Assembly (NCBI RefSeq): GCF_036240795.1
Contig: NZ_CP108454.1
Span: 6,756,001 to 6,820,000, forward strand
Reading direction: 5' to 3'
Origin: Streptomyces sp. NBC_01268
GTDB taxonomy: Bacteria; Actinomycetota; Actinomycetes; Streptomycetales; Streptomycetaceae
Length of the DNA stretch: 64,000 nt
The translations under genes were made by a program, and so were the position numbers. Below, in pieces: positions 33,977 through 42,375 of this stretch. Each line of letters begins with the position of its first letter. Within the stretch, counting starts at the first letter, position 1. The notes beneath the pieces were generated by a model. It made no database searches. It worked only from the letters and a program-made list of their open reading frames with translations, and was not told the origin of the DNA.

Positions 33977-34564
33977 ATGTCCGGCACGGAGTCATCCGAC
34001 TACACCCAGCGGCTCGCGCGGCTCGAGACCTCGGGGATCAAGCGGCTGTTGCCGACACAGGCCCCCTACCGGTGGAACCTCAAGCGCCTCGGTCTCGGCC
34101 GGGTGCTCGACGTGGGCTGCGGCCTCGGGCGCAACCTGCTGAACTGCGGTCCCGACAGCGTCGGTGTCGACCACAACGCGACCTCGGTCGAGACCTGTCG
34201 CGAGCGGGGCCTCACCGCCTACACGCCCGACGAGCTCGCCGCCGCCCCGGACTGCGGCCCCGGCTCCTTCGACTCGCTGCTGTGCGCCCACGTCCTGGAG
34301 CACATGGACGAGTCCCTCGCGAACTCGATCCTGGAGCAGTACCTGCCGCTGGTGAAGCCGGGCGGCTCGGTCGTCCTCATCACGCCGCAGGAGGCCGGCT
34401 ACAAGACGGACGCCACCCACGTCCGCTTCGTCGACTTCGAGGGGCTGCGCGGGCACGCGGAGAAGGTGGGCCTGACCATCGACCGCACCTACTCGTTCCC
34501 CTTCGCGCGCTCGCTCGGCCGGGTCTTCCCGTACAACGAGTTCATCCTCGTCGCCCGCACCTGA
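33977..34564 (+). CDS. Class I SAM-dependent methyltransferase
   Basis: A 195-residue protein. SAM-binding motif I is 'RVLDVGCGLGRNLL', motif II 'VGVDHNATSVETC', and motif IV 'SFDSLLCAHVLEHMDE', followed by 'LPLVKPGGSVVLITPQEAGY'. The substrate is not evident; the pattern resembles small-molecule or lipid methyltransferases. ATG 33977 has a weak AAGG upstream; an in-frame earlier start (33893) is in non-coding-like sequence. It is convergent with the lipoate ligase gene across a strong hairpin. Confidence 0.87.
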   Translation: MSGTESSDYTQRLARLETSGIKRLLPTQAPYRWNLKRLGLGRVLDVGCGLGRNLLNCGPDSVGVDHNATSVETCRERGLTAYTPDELAAAPDCGPGSFDSLLCAHVLEHMDESLANSILEQYLPLVKPGGSVVLITPQEAGYKTDATHVRFVDFEGLRGHAEKVGLTIDRTYSFPFARSLGRVFPYNEFILVART

Positions 34565-34582
34565 GGCCGGTCCGGGGCGGCC

Positions 34583-34613
34583 CCGGCCGGGCCGCCGGAG
34601 CCGGCCCGGCCGG
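34583..34613. terminator. Two-way terminator between the methyltransferase and lipoate ligase genes
   Basis: CCGGCCGGGCC (34583-34593) and GGCCCGGCCGG (34603-34613) form a perfect 11-bp stem with a 9-base loop between convergent genes. Confidence 0.7.
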
Positions 34614-34651
34614 TCCGCGGCACCGTGCCCCCCCGGATCCTGGATCCCGCC

Positions 34652-35707
34652 TCACGGCACCCGGGCGATCCACTCCGGGGTGGCGAACTTCGTCTCCGCG
34701 AGCTCCTTCGCGCGGGTCAGCTCCTCCTCCGTGACCGTGCCCTCGGACAGGCCGTAACGGGAGCGGAAGGAGGCGACCATCCGGTCGATGACCGCCTCCC
34801 GGGGCAGCCCGGTCTGGCGGCGCAGCGGGTCCACCCGCTTCTTGGCGCTCTTGGTGCCCTTGTCGGACAGCTTCTCCCGGCCGATGCGCAGCACCTCGGT
34901 CATCTTGTCGGCGTCGATGTCGTACGCCATGGTCACGTGGTGCAGCACCGCGCCGTCGCCCGCCACCATCCGCTTCTGCGCGGCCCCGGCGATCTTGCCG
35001 GCCTCGGTGGCGATGTCGTTGAGCGGCTGGTACCAGGCCTTGACGCCCATGTCGCCGAGCGCCCCCAGCACCCAGTCGTCCAGATACGCGTAGCTGTCGG
35101 TGAAGGACAGGCCCTGGACCAGGGCGTCGGGGACCGACAGCGAGTACGTGATGGTGTTGCCCGGCTCGATGAACATGGCCCCGCCGCCGCTGATCCGGCG
35201 CACCACCTCGATGCCGTGCCGCTCCGCCGCCTCCGGGTCCACCTCGTTGCGCAGCGACTGGAAGCTGCCGATGACGACGGCGGGGGAGCCCCACTCCCAC
35301 ACCCGCAGGGTCGGCGGACGGCGGCCCGCCGCGACCTCTGCGGTCAGGACCTCGTCGAGCGCCATGTGCAGGGCGGGGGACTGCGGCGGCTCGTGGATCA
35401 GCTGCCAGTCGTAGTCGGTCCAGTCCGTGGCGTGCGCGAGGGCCCGCCGGACCGCCACCCCGATGCCCTCCGTGGTCAGCCCGTACATCTGCGTCCCGGG
35501 CGGCAGCGCCGCGTCGATGCGGGCGGCGAGACCGGCGGCGTCCGTGTCGGCCGGGGCACCCTCCAGGGCGCGGTCGATCGCCAGGATCGCCTCGTCCGGT
35601 TCCAGGAAGAAGTCGCCCGCGACCCGGACCCGGCGCAGGACGCCGTCCTCCGCGTCGAGGTCGACGACGACCAGCTTGCCGCCCGGAACCTTGTACTCGC
35701 CGTGCAC
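34652..35707 (-). CDS. lplA: Lipoate-protein ligase A with N-terminal accessory domain
   Basis: A 351-residue protein. Residues 1-90 resemble the small accessory domain that in E. coli LplA is C-terminal ('KLVVVDLDAEDGVLRRVRVA', 'FFLEPDEAILAIDRALEG'), here placed in front. The catalytic domain has 'RRISGGGAMFIEPGNTITYS', the adenylate-binding Gly-rich block, and the catalytic Lys in 'EAGKIAGAAQKRM'. It activates lipoate with ATP and attaches it to E2 or GcvH lysines. Start ATG 35707. It is a single-gene unit. Confidence 0.87.
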   Translation of the reverse strand: MHGEYKVPGGKLVVVDLDAEDGVLRRVRVAGDFFLEPDEAILAIDRALEGAPADTDAAGLAARIDAALPPGTQMYGLTTEGIGVAVRRALAHATDWTDYDWQLIHEPPQSPALHMALDEVLTAEVAAGRRPPTLRVWEWGSPAVVIGSFQSLRNEVDPEAAERHGIEVVRRISGGGAMFIEPGNTITYSLSVPDALVQGLSFTDSYAYLDDWVLGALGDMGVKAWYQPLNDIATEAGKIAGAAQKRMVAGDGAVLHHVTMAYDIDADKMTEVLRIGREKLSDKGTKSAKKRVDPLRRQTGLPREAVIDRMVASFRSRYGLSEGTVTEEELTRAKELAETKFATPEWIARVP

Positions 35708-35835
35708 GGGACCCTCCCTGGAAGTAAGGGGTGAACTCGATCAAAGCGTACTCGCGGCCGGCAGGTCGTCCTCCGGTTGTCCACAGGTCGCCACGGGGCC
35801 TCCGGAATGTCAGCCGGGTGTGCTTGGCTGGTCAC

Positions 35836-36723
35836 ATGACCGGATACGCCGAGACCGCAGCCAGCGCAGCCGCAACGGCCAGCGCAGTCACCGCAGCCTT
35901 CCTCGAGCACGTCCTCGCCGGAGGTACGGCCGAGGTGGAGGAGGCGGTCCGCAAGGCCGCCGCCGAAGAGATCATGCCGCGCTTCCGGCAGCTCGGCGCG
36001 GAGGAGATCGTCGAGAAGAACGGGCCGCACGACCTGGTCACCGTCGCGGACCGGAACGCCGAGGCCCACCTGACCGCCTCCCTCACCGCCCTGCTCCCCG
36101 GCTCCGTCGTCGTCGGCGAGGAGGCCGTGCACGCCGACCCCGAGGTCTACGAGGCGCTCAAGGGCGACGCCCCCGTCTGGATCGTCGACCCCGTGGACGG
36201 CACCCGCCAGTTCGTGCAGGGCGAGGCCGGCTTCTGCACCCTGGTCGCCCTCGCCCGGTACGGCGAGCTGATCGCCTCCTGGACCTACGCGCCCGTCCTG
36301 GAGGAGCTGGCCGTCGCGGTCCGCGGCCGCGGCGCCACCGTGAACGGCGCGCCCATACGTTCCGGCGCGCCCGCCCCGGGAGCGGCCCTGGACGTCGCCA
36401 CCTCGCACCCCGACTACACCACTCCCGACCAGAAGCGCGCCCTGCTCGGACTGCGCACCGACGGCGTCCGCCCCCGTCCCTGCGGCTCGGCGGGCCTGGA
36501 GTACCTGGCCGTAGCCAAGGGCGAGCTCGACGCCGTCGCCTTCTCCTGGGAGTACGCCTGGGACCACGCCGCCGGGCTGCTCCTCGTCGAGGAGGCCGGC
36601 GGCACCGATCTCACCCTCACCGGCGACCGGTTCCGCATCACCGGGGGCAACGCGCTGCCGTTCACCGCGGCCCGGGACACGGCCACCGCCCAGCGGATCC
36701 GGGCCCTCCTCGGGGCTGGGTAA
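35836..36723 (+). CDS. Inositol monophosphatase-family phosphatase
   Basis: A 295-residue protein with the Mg-dependent phosphatase motifs: Glu pair in 'VVVGEEAVHAD', 'WIVDPVDGTRQFVQGE', and the C-terminal 'EYAWDHAAGLLLVEEAGG'. The family covers inositol-1-phosphatase, histidinol-phosphatase (HisN) and CysQ; the sequence does not settle which. An Ala-rich N-terminal stretch of about 35 residues is not part of the domain, so the true start may be a little later than ATG 35836. Confidence 0.87.
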   Translation: MTGYAETAASAAATASAVTAAFLEHVLAGGTAEVEEAVRKAAAEEIMPRFRQLGAEEIVEKNGPHDLVTVADRNAEAHLTASLTALLPGSVVVGEEAVHADPEVYEALKGDAPVWIVDPVDGTRQFVQGEAGFCTLVALARYGELIASWTYAPVLEELAVAVRGRGATVNGAPIRSGAPAPGAALDVATSHPDYTTPDQKRALLGLRTDGVRPRPCGSAGLEYLAVAKGELDAVAFSWEYAWDHAAGLLLVEEAGGTDLTLTGDRFRITGGNALPFTAARDTATAQRIRALLGAG

Positions 36724-36786
36724 GTCCCTTACGGGGCCGCGCATATGCTGGGATCCCTGGCCATCGGCTGACGAAGGAGTCCGAAG

Positions 36787-38211
36787 GTGCCGTCGATGCT
36801 CGATGCCGTCGTCGTGGGGGCGGGTCCCAACGGGCTGACCGCCGCCGTGGAGCTCGCGCGGCGCGGATTCTCCGTCGCGGTCTTCGAGGCGAAGTCCACC
36901 GTGGGCGGCGGAGCCCGGACCGAGGAGCTGACCCTCCCCGGCTTCCGCCACGACCCCTGCTCGGCCGTGCACCCGCTGGGCGCCGGATCGCCCGTCTTCA
37001 AGACGATGCCGCTGGACCGCCACGGCCTGGAGTGGCTGCACCCCGCGCTGCCCATGGCCCACCCCTGGGACGACGGCACCGCGGCCGTCCTCTCCCGCTC
37101 CGTCGCCGAGACCGCCGCCTCCTTCGGGCCGCGCGACGCCGGCACCTACCGGCGGCTCGTCGCGCCCTTCCTCGGCAAATGGGACACCCTCGCCGCGGAC
37201 TTCATGCAGCTGCCGCTGACGGCGCTGCCCCGCGACCCGGTCACCCTCGCCCGCTTCGGACTCGCCGGACTCCCGCCGTCCACCTGGCTGACCCGCCGCT
37301 TCCGCGACGACAAGGCGCGCGCCCTGTTCGCCGGCCTGGTCGGCCACGTCATCGCCCCGCTGGAGGGCTTCGCCACCGGCGCGGTCGGCCTGGTCTTCGC
37401 GCTGGCCGCGCACGCGGGCGGCTGGCCGCTGCCGCGGGGCGGCTCCCAGTCCGTCTCCGACGCCCTCACCTCGTACCTGACGGAGCTCGGCGGCGCCGTC
37501 CACACCGACTACGAGGTCAAGCGGCTCGACGACCTGCCGCCGGCCCGCGCGTACGTCTTCGACACCTCGCCCACCGCGCTCGCCCGGATCGCGGGCCTCG
37601 GCGGCCACTACGACGCCTACCGCTACGGCGCCAGCGCCTTCAAGATCGACTACGCGCTCTCGGGCCCCGTGCCGTGGACCGCCGAGGCCGCGCGCCGCGC
37701 CGGCACCGTCCAGATCGGCCCCACCGCGGGGGAGATCGGCACCGCCCTGCGCCAGGCCTCCTCCGGCACGGCCCCCGACACGCCGTTCCTCATCGCCGCC
37801 CAGCCCAGCCTCGTCGACCCCGGCCGCGCGCCCGAGGGCAAGCACGTCTTCTGGGTCTACGGCCACGTCCCCAACGGCTGGCGGGGCGACCTCACCGACG
37901 CCATCGAGCGGCAGATCGAGCGCTTCGCCCCCGGCTTCCGCGACCTGGTCCTCGCCCGTGCCACCGCGGGCCCGCCCGAGCTGGCCGAACGCAACGCCAA
38001 CTACGTCGGCGGCGACATCGCCTGCGGCGCGGCCCGCGGCCTCCAGCTGCTGCTGCGCCCCAAGCTGTCCCTCTTCCCCTACTCCACCCCGCACCCCGCG
38101 GTCTTCCTCTGCTCCTCCGCCACCCCGCCCGGCCCCGGCGTCCACGGCATGTCCGGCCACAACGCGGCGAAGGCGGTCTGGCGCAGACTGCGCACCCCCG
38201 TCGGACGGTAG
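36787..38211 (+). CDS. FAD-dependent oxidoreductase, phytoene-desaturase-like
   Basis: A 474-residue flavoprotein. The N-terminal dinucleotide fold '[20 protein letters not shown]' and '[20 protein letters not shown]' are typical of the CrtI/PYROXD2 group; the C-terminal FAD block is '[19 protein letters not shown]'. It is not part of a carotenoid cluster here, and the PYROXD2-like resemblance ('[14 protein letters not shown]') makes a carotenoid role unlikely. GTG 36787 is chosen because AAGGAG (36774-36779) is 7 bases upstream. Confidence 0.85.
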   Translation: MPSMLDAVVVGAGPNGLTAAVELARRGFSVAVFEAKSTVGGGARTEELTLPGFRHDPCSAVHPLGAGSPVFKTMPLDRHGLEWLHPALPMAHPWDDGTAAVLSRSVAETAASFGPRDAGTYRRLVAPFLGKWDTLAADFMQLPLTALPRDPVTLARFGLAGLPPSTWLTRRFRDDKARALFAGLVGHVIAPLEGFATGAVGLVFALAAHAGGWPLPRGGSQSVSDALTSYLTELGGAVHTDYEVKRLDDLPPARAYVFDTSPTALARIAGLGGHYDAYRYGASAFKIDYALSGPVPWTAEAARRAGTVQIGPTAGEIGTALRQASSGTAPDTPFLIAAQPSLVDPGRAPEGKHVFWVYGHVPNGWRGDLTDAIERQIERFAPGFRDLVLARATAGPPELAERNANYVGGDIACGAARGLQLLLRPKLSLFPYSTPHPAVFLCSSATPPGPGVHGMSGHNAAKAVWRRLRTPVGR

Positions 38212-38280
38212 CCGCGAGGCCGCCGGCCGCCGCGGGCAGACCAGGTGCGGGGCCGGGGGCCGGGGCGGGAGGATGGAGGC

Positions 38281-38823
38281 ATGACCTTCCGGCCCGCGAT
38301 CGTCCTCGTCCTCGGCGACATCACCCACCAACACGCCGACGTCATCGTCAACGCCGCCAACTCCTCGCTGCTCGGCGGCGGGGGAGTGGACGGCGCGATC
38401 CACCGCAGGGGCGGGCCCGCCGTCCTCGCCGAGTGCCGCGCCCTGCGCGCCGGGCACTACGGCCGCGGCCTGCCCACCGGGCGCGCCGTCGCCACCACCG
38501 CCGGTGACCTCGCCGCCCGCTGGGTCGTCCACACCGTCGGCCCCGTGCACAGCACGGAAGAGGACCGCTCGGAGCTGCTGGCCTCCTGCTACGCCGAATC
38601 CCTCCGGCTGGCCGCCGAGCTGGGCGCCGAGACGGTCGCCTTCCCCGCCGTCTCCACCGGGGTCTACCGCTGGCCCATGGAGGACGCCGCCCGCATCGCG
38701 ATCCGCACCGTCCGCGAGGAGGCCACCGCGCCCGTCCGGGAGGTCCGCTTCGTGCTCTACGACACGGCCGCCTACGCCGTCTTCGCCCTGGCGCTCGCGG
38801 AGGCCGACGCCGGCGGACGTTGA
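38281..38823 (+). CDS. Macrodomain protein, O-acetyl-ADP-ribose deacetylase type
   Basis: A 180-residue single macrodomain. The ADP-ribose pocket blocks are 'LGDITHQHADVIVNAANSSL', 'GGGGVDGAIHRRGG' and 'FPAVSTGVYRWPMEDAA'. The Asn-Ala-Ala-Asn with a following Gly-Gly-Gly-Val-Asp matches the YmdB/MacroD class that removes acetyl from O-acetyl-ADP-ribose (made by sirtuins) and mono-ADP-ribose from proteins. ATG 38281 has GGATGGAG upstream. A sirtuin gene lies 2 kb away, which would provide its substrate. Confidence 0.92.
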   Translation: MTFRPAIVLVLGDITHQHADVIVNAANSSLLGGGGVDGAIHRRGGPAVLAECRALRAGHYGRGLPTGRAVATTAGDLAARWVVHTVGPVHSTEEDRSELLASCYAESLRLAAELGAETVAFPAVSTGVYRWPMEDAARIAIRTVREEATAPVREVRFVLYDTAAYAVFALALAEADAGGR

Positions 38824-38873
38824 TGTCGTTTTCTCGCCAGCCCCGACCGCCGTCGATCACCGATCCTTGACCC

Positions 38874-40349
38874 ATGCACACCGACACCGAGCGCTGCGTG
38901 CGGGCCGTCCGGTCGAAGGACGCCCGCTTCGACGGCGTCTTCTTCACCGCCGTCCGCACCACTCGGATCTACTGCCGGCCCAGCTGCCCGGCCGTCCCGC
39001 CCAAGGACGAGAACATGGAGTTCCACCCCAGCGCCGCCTCCTGCCAGCGGGCCGGGTTCCGGGCCTGCAAGCGCTGCCGCCCCGACACCAGCCCCGGCTC
39101 GCCCCAGTGGGACGTGCGGGCCGACGCCGTCGCCCGCGCCATGCGGCTCATCCGGGACGGCGTCGTGGACCGGGAGGGCGTACCGGGACTCGCCGCCCGG
39201 CTCGGCTACTCCGCCCGCCAGATCGAGCGGCAGCTGCTCGCCGAGCTCGGCGCCGGGCCGCTCGCGCTCGCCCGCGCCCAGCGCGCCCAGACCGCGCGGC
39301 TGCTCATCGAGACCACCGCGCTGCCGATGGCCGAGATCGCCTTCGCGGCCGGCTTCTCCTCCGTCCGCACCTTCAACGACACCGTCCGCGAGGTCTTCGC
39401 CCTCACCCCCGGCGAACTCCGCGCCCGCGCCGGCCGCGCGCGCACCGCGCCCGCCCTCACCCCCGGCGCGATCACCCTCCGGCTGCCGTTCCGCGCCCCG
39501 CTCAACCCGTCCAACCTCTTCGGCCACCTCGCCGCGACCGCCGTCCCCGGCGTCGAGGAGTGGCGCGACGGCGCCTACCGCAGGACGCTCGCCCTGCCGT
39601 ACGGACACGGGATCGTCGCCCTCGCGCCCCGCCCCGACCACGTCCTGTGCCGGCTCTCCCTCACCGACCCGCGCGCCCTCACCCACGCCATCAGCCGCTG
39701 CCGCTGGCTGCTCGACCTCGACGCCGACCCCGTCGCCGTCGACGGACAGCTGCGCGCCGACCCGCTGCTCGCCCCGCTCGTCGACGCGGCGCCCGGACGG
39801 CGGGTGCCGCGCACCGTGGACGCCGCCGAGTTCGCCGTACGGGCGGTGCTCGGCCAGCAGGTGTCCACGGCCGCCGCCCGCACCCACGCGGCCCGCCTGG
39901 TCACCGCGCACGGCGTCCCCGTCGACGACCCCGAGGGCGGCCTCACCCACCTCTTCCCGGCCCCCGAGGCGCTCGCCGGGCTCGACCCGGAGACCCTCGC
40001 GCTGCCCCGCAGCCGCCGCGCCACCCTGCTCACCCTCGTCGCGTCGCTCGCCGACGGCAGCCTGACCCTGGGCCCGGAGAGCGACTGGGCCGAGGCCCGG
40101 GCCCGGCTCCTCGGCCTGCCCGGCTTCGGCCCGTGGACCACCGAGGTCATCGCGATGCGCGCGCTCGGCGACCCCGACGCCTTCCTCCCCGGCGACCTCG
40201 GCGTCCGCCGCGCCGCCCAGGGCCTCGGACTGCCCGCCACCCCCGCCGCGCTCACCGCCCGTGCCGCCCGCTGGCGGCCCTGGCGCGCCTACGCGGTCCA
40301 GTACCTCTGGGCCACCGACGCCCACCCGGTCAACCATCTCCCCGCGTAA
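38874..40349 (+). CDS. alkA: Ada-AlkA fusion: methyl-phosphotriester sensor, AraC-type HTH and 3-methyladenine glycosylase
   Basis: A 491-residue three-part protein. Residues 1-75 are the zinc-binding Ada N-terminal domain with Cys in 'YCRPSCPAV' and 'ACKRCRPD', which takes methyl from phosphotriesters. Residues 80-185 form an AraC-type helix-turn-helix ('GYSARQIERQLLAELG', 'MAEIAFAAGFSSVRTFNDTV'). From 190 on is AlkA, with helix-hairpin-helix 'LPGFGPWTTEVIAMRALGD' and the catalytic Asp in 'AFLPGDLGVRRA'. It both senses alkylation and excises alkylated bases. ogt follows after 12 bases. Confidence 0.93.
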   Translation: MHTDTERCVRAVRSKDARFDGVFFTAVRTTRIYCRPSCPAVPPKDENMEFHPSAASCQRAGFRACKRCRPDTSPGSPQWDVRADAVARAMRLIRDGVVDREGVPGLAARLGYSARQIERQLLAELGAGPLALARAQRAQTARLLIETTALPMAEIAFAAGFSSVRTFNDTVREVFALTPGELRARAGRARTAPALTPGAITLRLPFRAPLNPSNLFGHLAATAVPGVEEWRDGAYRRTLALPYGHGIVALAPRPDHVLCRLSLTDPRALTHAISRCRWLLDLDADPVAVDGQLRADPLLAPLVDAAPGRRVPRTVDAAEFAVRAVLGQQVSTAAARTHAARLVTAHGVPVDDPEGGLTHLFPAPEALAGLDPETLALPRSRRATLLTLVASLADGSLTLGPESDWAEARARLLGLPGFGPWTTEVIAMRALGDPDAFLPGDLGVRRAAQGLGLPATPAALTARAARWRPWRAYAVQYLWATDAHPVNHLPA

Positions 40350-40361
40350 GGAACCCCGCTC

Positions 40362-40856
40362 ATGCCCACTGTCCAGCACACGGTCGTGGACAGTCCCTAC
40401 GACGCGCTGACCCTGGTCGCCGTCGACGGAGTCCTCAGCCGCGTCCACATGACCGACCAGCGCCACCGCCCGGCGGAGGACACCTTCGGCTCGCCCGACC
40501 CCCGCCCCTTCGCCGAGGCGATCCGCCAGCTCGACGCCTACTTCGCCGGCGAACTCACCGAGTTCGAGCTGCCGTTGCGTCTGATCGGCACCCCGTTCCA
40601 GCTGCGCGTCTGGGAGCAGCTGCGCCTCATCCCGTACGGGGAGACCCGGACGTACGGCGAACTCGCCGAGGCCCTCGGCAACCCCGGTGCCTCCCGCGCG
40701 GTGGGCCTGGCCAACGGCAAGAACCCGGTCTCCCTGATCGTCCCCTGCCACCGCGTCATCGGCGCCGGCGGCTCCCTGACGGGGTACGGCGGTGGCCTGG
40801 ACCGCAAGAAGCGCCTGCTCGCCTTCGAGTCGGGCCGCGAGGACACCCTCTTCTAG
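40362..40856 (+). CDS. ogt: Methylated-DNA--protein-cysteine methyltransferase
   Basis: A 164-residue suicide repair protein that takes the methyl from O6-methylguanine. The acceptor Cys is in 'SLIVPCHRVIGAGGSLTGYG', and the DNA-binding block is 'ETRTYGELAEALGNPGASRA'. It follows alkA by 12 bases and is likely co-induced by alkylation through the Ada domain upstream. Three bases separate its stop from the stop of the convergent sirtuin gene. Confidence 0.94.
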   Translation: MPTVQHTVVDSPYDALTLVAVDGVLSRVHMTDQRHRPAEDTFGSPDPRPFAEAIRQLDAYFAGELTEFELPLRLIGTPFQLRVWEQLRLIPYGETRTYGELAEALGNPGASRAVGLANGKNPVSLIVPCHRVIGAGGSLTGYGGGLDRKKRLLAFESGREDTLF

Positions 40857-40859
40857 CTT

Positions 40860-41576
40860 CTAGCGCAGGCGCTCCAGCAGCGCGGGCAGCGCCGTCCCGA
40901 TCGGCTCCCGCACCACCTCGTCCGCCAGCGGGTCGTACGGCGTGGGCTCGGCGTTCACGACGATCAGCCGGGCCCCGTGCTCCGCCGCGATCCCCGCGAG
41001 GGAGGCGGCCGGCTGCACCTGCAGACTCGTGCCGACGGCGATGAACACCTCCGCCGCCTTGGCGACGGACATCGCGTCACCGAGCACTTTGGGATCGAGC
41101 CGCTGCCCGAACATCACCGTCGCCGACTTGAGGATCCCGCCGCACACCCGACAGGCCGGGTCGTCCTCGCCGCCCCGCACCCGGTCCAGGGCCTCGGCCA
41201 TCGACGACCGGGCGTGGCACGCGGTGCACACCACCGACCGCGCCGAGCCGTGCAGTTCGAGCACCTTGCGCTCCGGTACCCCGGCGGCCTGGTGCAGCCC
41301 GTCCACGTTCTGCGTGACGACCCGCAGCGCGTGCCCGGTCCTCCCGAAGGCCGCGATCGCGTGGTGCGCCGCGTTCGGCTCGGCCCGCAGGACCGGCCCG
41401 TCGAGCCGCATCCGCCACGAGCGCCGGCGGATCTCCGGGTCGGTCATGTACGGCTCGTAGGTGACGAGCCGCTCGGCCCCCGGGTCGCGCCGCCACAGCC
41501 CGTCGGGCCCCCGGTAGTCGGGAATGCCCGAGTCGGTGGAGATTCCGGCTCCGCTGAGGATCGCGACCATGGTCAT
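40860..41576 (-). CDS. Sir2-family NAD-dependent deacylase
   Basis: A 238-residue sirtuin. Family blocks: 'ILSGAGISTDSGIPDYRG' (NAD pocket), 'VVTQNVDGLHQAAG' (catalytic region), catalytic His in 'VLELHGSARSVVC', a four-Cys zinc site 'CTAC...CRVCG', and 'IAVGTSLQVQPAASL'. It removes acyl groups from lysines, producing O-acetyl-ADP-ribose and nicotinamide. Start ATG 41576; an ATG two codons later is possible. A macrodomain gene upstream handles its product. Confidence 0.93.
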   Translation of the reverse strand: MTMVAILSGAGISTDSGIPDYRGPDGLWRRDPGAERLVTYEPYMTDPEIRRRSWRMRLDGPVLRAEPNAAHHAIAAFGRTGHALRVVTQNVDGLHQAAGVPERKVLELHGSARSVVCTACHARSSMAEALDRVRGGEDDPACRVCGGILKSATVMFGQRLDPKVLGDAMSVAKAAEVFIAVGTSLQVQPAASLAGIAAEHGARLIVVNAEPTPYDPLADEVVREPIGTALPALLERLR

Positions 41577-41641
41577 GTCGCGAGCGTAGAGCGGCCCGAA
41601 CGGCTCACGCGAGCGGATAATCCGGTGTGACGTTCCGCGTC

Positions 41642-41844
41642 ATGGTCAAGGTCGTCATCTCGCTCGACGCCGGGCTCGTCGTCGAAGTCATGGTCCTCGC
41701 GGGCGTCGGCAGCCCGCAGGACGCCGTCGAGGCGGTCGTCCGCGACCACATCGCCCGGGGCACCGCACCGAGGCCCGCACGGCTTCGCGCGACGAGCCCG
41801 TGCGCACCGGCGGCCTCACCCCGCCCGAGCCCGAGCGTGGCTGA
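41642..41844 (+). pseudogene. Small antitoxin-like gene with an apparent one-base frameshift
   Basis: From ATG 41642 the frame reads 'MVKVVISLDAGLVVEVMVLA' then 'GVGSPQDAVEAVVRDHIARG', a short strand-helix-helix pattern reminiscent of VapB-type ribbon-helix-helix antitoxins. At the G-run 41757-41760 coding quality switches to the -1 frame, which reads 'HRTEARTASRDEPVRTGGLT' and 'PPEPERG' to TGA 41842-41844 with near-complete G/C third positions; the original frame downstream is rich in A-ending codons. A fifth G would restore one frame of about 67 residues. Either a real lesion or a sequencing error. No toxin gene is adjacent. Confidence 0.5.
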
Positions 41845-41874
41845 GGGCGAACCCGGCCGGTGCGCCCGCGCGGC

Positions 41875-42375
41875 TCAGCGCGCCACGCGGCCGTTCTCCA
41901 GCTCCGCCGGACCGTGGCCCGCGGCCAGGACGTCGAGGGCGGCCAGGACGCGGAGGCCGAGGGCGCCCGGCAGGTGGGCGGTGGCCTCGGAGGGGTCGAT
42001 CAGCTTCCAGGAGAGCAGTTCCTCCTCCTGGAGGCGGATCGCCGCGAAGGCGGATTCCGACAGGACGCCGCCGTCGTACACGTACGCCACGACCGGCGGC
42101 CGGGCCGCCCCGTGGACCCAGTCGACCACGAGCAGCGCGCCCAGCTCCAGGTCGAGGCCGATCTCCTCGGCCGTCTCGCGGCGGGCCGCCTGGCGGGGCG
42201 TCTCGCCCGTGTCGGACTCGATCGTGCCGCCCGGCAGCGTCCAGCCCTCCCGGTAGTTCGGCTCGACGACGAGGATGCGGCCGTCGGCGTCGCGGAACAG
42301 GGCGGCCGCGCCGGCCAGGACACGGGGCAGGCCCGCGATGTACGCGGCGTACGTGGAGGATTCGGAGGTCGTCAT
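41875..42375 (-). CDS. NUDIX hydrolase
   Basis: A 166-residue protein with the NUDIX box 'GGTIESDTGETPRQAARRET' continuing AEEIG. It is preceded by 'ALFRDADGRILVVEPNYREG', typical of small NUDIX enzymes acting on nucleoside diphosphates linked to another moiety, for example ADP-ribose or NADH. ATG 42375 overlaps the stop of the ADP-ribosylglycohydrolase gene, so it is translationally coupled and ADP-ribose is a reasonable but unproven substrate. Confidence 0.9.
   Translation of the reverse strand: MTTSESSTYAAYIAGLPRVLAGAAALFRDADGRILVVEPNYREGWTLPGGTIESDTGETPRQAARRETAEEIGLDLELGALLVVDWVHGAARPPVVAYVYDGGVLSESAFAAIRLQEEELLSWKLIDPSEATAHLPGALGLRVLAALDVLAAGHGPAELENGRVAR

Noticed and set aside
41627..42256. 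209-residue rightward open frame after the sirtuin gene
   Set aside because: Only the first 45 codons look coding; beyond 41760 the frame has poor third positions and then runs antisense to the NUDIX gene.
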